Shown: piece by piece, positions 62,291 through 64,000 of the stretch | Layout of the letters: each line of letters starts with the position of its first letter | Numbering within the stretch: position 1 is the stretch's first letter | Made by a program: the position numbers and the translations under genes | Notes under the pieces: model-generated | Seen by the model: the letters and a program-made list of their open reading frames with translations, nothing else | The model's database searches: none | Told to the model about the DNA's origin: nothing | Assembly: GCF_000010405.1 (NCBI RefSeq) | Contig: NC_009465.1 | Span: 372,001-436,000, forward strand | Origin: Candidatus Vesicomyosocius okutanii | Lineage (GTDB): Bacteria > Pseudomonadota > Gammaproteobacteria > PS1 > Pseudothioglobaceae | Length of the DNA: 64,000 nucleotides | Reading direction: 5' to 3'

Positions 62291-64000
62291 ATGTTAGTTC
62301 AAGATATTGACCCTTTGGAAACCCAAGAATGGCTAGAAGCTTTTAAATCTGTTGTTCGTATTGAAGGTGATGATCGTGTTAAGTTTTTGTTAAATCAATT
62401 AATGAACATGGCATATCACGAAGGGATAGATTTACCAACAGATGTTAATACTTCTTATCTCAATAGTATTTCTAAAGAAAAAGAAGTTGTAACTGATATT
62501 AATAAAGATATTGAGGAAAGAATTTCAGCTATTGTCCGTTGGAATGCTATGGTAATGGTAGTAAAGGCTAATCAGTTGCCGTATGATTTGGGTGGACATA
62601 TTGCTTCATTTGCATCAAGTGCAACTTTATATGAAGTTGGTTTTAATCATTTTTATCGGGGTCCTGATGCACATCAGGGTGCAGATCTTGTCTTTTTTCA
62701 AGGGCATATATCTCCAGGTATTTATTCCCGTGCTTATTTAGAAGGACGTATTACTGAAGACCAGATGCTTAAATTTCGTCAAGAAGTTGGAAAGGATGGT
62801 TTATCTTCTTATCCTCATCCATGGTTAATGCCAGATTTTTGGCAATTCCCAACAGTTTCAATGGGTTTGGGTCCAATTATGGCAATTTTTCAAGCACGAT
62901 TTATGAAATATCTTCATCACCGTGAAATTAAACAAACTGACAAGCGTACTGTTTGGGCATATTTAGGTGATGGTGAAACTGATGAGCCAGAAGCATTAGG
63001 CGCTATCTCAATGGCAGGTCGTGAAAAATTAGACAATCTTATTTTTGTTATTAATTGTAATCTTCAGCGTCTTGATGGTCCTGTACGTGGTAATGGAAAA
63101 ATTATTCAAGAATTAGAAGGTGTATTTCATGGTTCTGGTTGGAATGTGATTAAAGTTATTTGGGGTGGTAAATGGGATGAATTATTTGCCAAAGATACTC
63201 AAGGACTCTTAAAAAAACGCATGGAAGAAGTGGTGGATGGCGAATATCAGGCTTATAAAGCTAAAGACGGCGCTTATGTACGTAAACACTTTTTTGGTAA
63301 GTATCCTGAATTATTAGCCATGGTTAAAGATATGAGTGATGATGAAATTTATCATCTTGATCGTGGTGGTCATGATCCCTATAAGGTATTTCAAGTTTAT
63401 CATTCGGCTAAAGCATGTCATGATAAACCAACAGTTATTTTGGCTAAAACGGTTAAAGGTTATGGTATGGGTGAGGCTGGTGAAGGACAAAACACTACCC
63501 ACTCACAAAAAAAAATAGGACTAAAACAAGTTGAAACTTTTGCTAAACGTTTTGATGTTCCAGTTACTGAAGAAGATGTTAAGGCTTTAAATTTTTATAA
63601 GCCAGCACTTGATAGTGAAGAAATGGTTTATATGCGCGCTAAACGTAAAAAACTAGGAGGTTCTTTGCCAGTACGTGCGTTTGATTTAGAACAAATAAAA
63701 ATACCTAAACTAAATGTATTTGAAACGTTATTAAAATCAAGTGGAGACCGTAAAATGTCAACTACAATGGTATTTAACCGAGTTATAACATTATTAGTTC
63801 GTGATAAGCAGTTAGGTCCTAAAATTGTACCAATTATTCCTGATGAGGCACGTACTTTTGGTATGGAGGGTTTGTTTAGGCAATTAGGTATTTATTCTGC
63901 TTCTGGGCAACTTTATCAACCTGAAGATTCAGATAAAGTTATGTGGTATAAGGAAGATAAAAAAGGTCAAGTTTTACAAGAAGGAATTAATGAAGCAGGT
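62291..64000 (+). CDS. aceE: Pyruvate dehydrogenase E1 component (homodimeric), N-terminal part
   Basis: TPP-dependent decarboxylating subunit of pyruvate dehydrogenase. The frame is open from ATG 62291 to the window end, 570 codons of about 885. It starts with the usual VQDIDPLETQEWLEAFKSV. The TPP motif is GDGETDEPEALGAIS with INCNLQRLDGPVRGNGKI, and FQGHISPGIYSRAYLEGR is also conserved. No interruption. The lipoyl E2 (aceF) and E3 should lie downstream, outside the window. Confidence 0.97.
   Translation, partial: MLVQDIDPLETQEWLEAFKSVVRIEGDDRVKFLLNQLMNMAYHEGIDLPTDVNTSYLNSISKEKEVVTDINKDIEERISAIVRWNAMVMVVKANQLPYDLGGHIASFASSATLYEVGFNHFYRGPDAHQGADLVFFQGHISPGIYSRAYLEGRITEDQMLKFRQEVGKDGLSSYPHPWLMPDFWQFPTVSMGLGPIMAIFQARFMKYLHHREIKQTDKRTVWAYLGDGETDEPEALGAISMAGREKLDNLIFVINCNLQRLDGPVRGNGKIIQELEGVFHGSGWNVIKVIWGGKWDELFAKDTQGLLKKRMEEVVDGEYQAYKAKDGAYVRKHFFGKYPELLAMVKDMSDDEIYHLDRGGHDPYKVFQVYHSAKACHDKPTVILAKTVKGYGMGEAGEGQNTTHSQKKIGLKQVETFAKRFDVPVTEEDVKALNFYKPALDSEEMVYMRAKRKKLGGSLPVRAFDLEQIKIPKLNVFETLLKSSGDRKMSTTMVFNRVITLLVRDKQLGPKIVPIIPDEARTFGMEGLFRQLGIYSASGQLYQPEDSDKVMWYKEDKKGQVLQEGINEAG

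Overview
The window is a low-GC (roughly one third G+C by eye) gammaproteobacterial chromosome segment with a streamlined but still biosynthetically rich gene set. It has very little mobile DNA and several genes caught while eroding. A sulfur-globule-like secreted protein, a CbbY-type phosphatase and full amino-acid and cofactor pathways, beside dead acs, uvrB, ftsA and cinA, point to a chemosynthetic thiotrophic bivalve endosymbiont close to the vesicomyid clam symbionts (Ca. Vesicomyosocius / Ca. Ruthia). That assignment is inferred from gene content and decay pattern. No rRNA is present to confirm it.

Layout. 1-8.8 kb, minus strand: purL (cut by the window edge), yebC/pmpR, nadA, aspS, a DUF502 membrane protein, map, an HtpX-like M48 protease, a tiny ORF and lemA. 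8.8-10.5 kb: a probable pseudouridine-synthase scar and tRNA-His, tRNA-Arg(UCU) and tRNA-Pro. 10.5-19.5 kb: dnaQ and rpoZ diverge, followed by a wrecked acs, an unknown coiled-coil protein, hemB and thiC diverging, then waaA and obgE. 19.5-26.7 kb: a tightly packed plus-strand run proB-folK-panB-panC-nfuA-(membrane protein)-thiL, then dksA, cbbY and a short ilvA. 26.7-33 kb is the least ordinary part: a 1.2 kb gap, icd behind two strong inverted repeats, a dead and a live sulfur-globule-like gene in tandem, tRNA-Asn, a 62-codon ORF and a DUF2130 protein. 33-46.5 kb: an aminotransferase, a uvrB scar, queE, an exported Hsp20, aroC, tRNA-Arg(CCU), pyrF, tRNA-Val, a UbiM-like hydroxylase, pdxH, aroE, rne, a pteridine reductase, a MidA-family methyltransferase and uppP. 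46.5-48 kb: cinA and ftsA scars, with lpxC immediately after and no ftsZ between. 48-55.9 kb: lpxC, ilvB-ilvN-ilvC, pssA, leuA, a UDG/HolD-like small protein and queH. 55.9-64 kb: argF, argD, a 67-residue protein, hpf, mgtE, algC, rseC and the start of aceE.

How the genes work together. Branched-chain amino acids (ilvA, ilvBNC, leuA), arginine (argF, argD), aromatics (aroC, aroE) and proline (proB) are represented. So are NAD (nadA), thiamine (thiC, thiL), pantothenate (panBC), folate (folK, pteridine reductase), B6 (pdxH), heme (hemB), ubiquinone and queuosine (queE, queH). This fits a symbiont that provisions its host. Carbon entry is through aceE and icd, while acetate assimilation through acs is lost here. 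The pseudogenes show continuing loss of nucleotide excision repair (uvrB), Z-ring division (ftsA, and no ftsZ at its usual site) and CinA.

I found no CRISPR array, insertion sequence, prophage or obvious transferred island. The strongest leads are the ftsA-ftsZ loss, the repeat-built sulfur-globule-like gene with its decayed neighbour, the orphan DUF2130 nuclease-fold locus, and the paired inverted repeats before icd.
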